From: Amblyornis subalaris
Taxonomy: Eukaryota; Chordata; Aves; Passeriformes; Ptilonorhynchidae
Reading direction: 5' to 3'
Assembly (NCBI GenBank): GCA_018881555.1
Contig: JACAXG010000002.1
Coordinates: 16,114,077 to 16,178,076, forward strand
Length of the DNA stretch: 64,000 nt
A program made the position numbers and the translations under genes. This document shows, one piece after another, positions 26,179-64,000 of the stretch; position 1 is the first letter of the stretch; each line of letters opens with the position of its first letter. Under the pieces are notes generated by a model that saw nothing but the letters and a program-made list of their open reading frames with translations, made no database searches and was not told the origin of the DNA.

Positions 26179-64000
<37,822 letters not shown>

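Overview
The window is vertebrate nuclear DNA from a bird, and probably a passerine. Genes are intron-split with GT-AG junctions, the sequence is AT-rich and CpG-poor, and the recognisable interspersed repeats are CR1 LINE fragments. One CR1 carries a nested SINE with a tRNA-Ile-like head and a CR1-like tail, the architecture described for TguSINE1 of songbirds. There are no operons, CRISPR arrays, insertion sequences or prokaryotic features.

The only protein-coding gene I can support is HACE1, the ankyrin-repeat HECT E3 ubiquitin ligase, on the minus strand. Seventeen consecutive coding exons lie between 62761 (the most 5' in the window) and the TAA stop at 26179-26181. Together they encode about 705 residues: the end of the ankyrin array, the middle domain and the whole HECT domain including the catalytic cysteine. 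The 5' exons (roughly the first 204 residues), the promoter and the 5' UTR lie beyond position 64000. Every exon has canonical AG/GT flanks, and the reading phase is continuous from one exon to the next. An ATTAAA at 25396-25401 followed by a GT-rich stretch gives a candidate 3' UTR of about 0.8 kb.

Layout: 1-25.37 kb is intergenic sequence downstream of HACE1, with one degenerate CR1 region (11.1-11.64 kb), a possible LTR remnant (9.5-9.75 kb) and some unexplained open frames. 25.38-26.28 kb holds the 3' UTR and last coding exon. 26.7-47.9 kb holds the HECT exons; their introns contain CR1 copies at 27.1, 28.1 (with the SINE) and 41.85 kb. 47.8-54.5 kb holds the middle-domain exons. 58.3-62.8 kb holds the exons joining the middle domain to the ankyrin repeats, with another CR1 at 61.3 kb. 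The last 1.2 kb is intron.

I found no sign of an undescribed biological system. The observations most worth checking are the catalytic cysteine codon split by an intron, the nested SINE as a lineage marker, the two Pumilio-type motifs in the candidate 3' UTR, a CpG-dense patch in an intron, and two long unexplained open frames.
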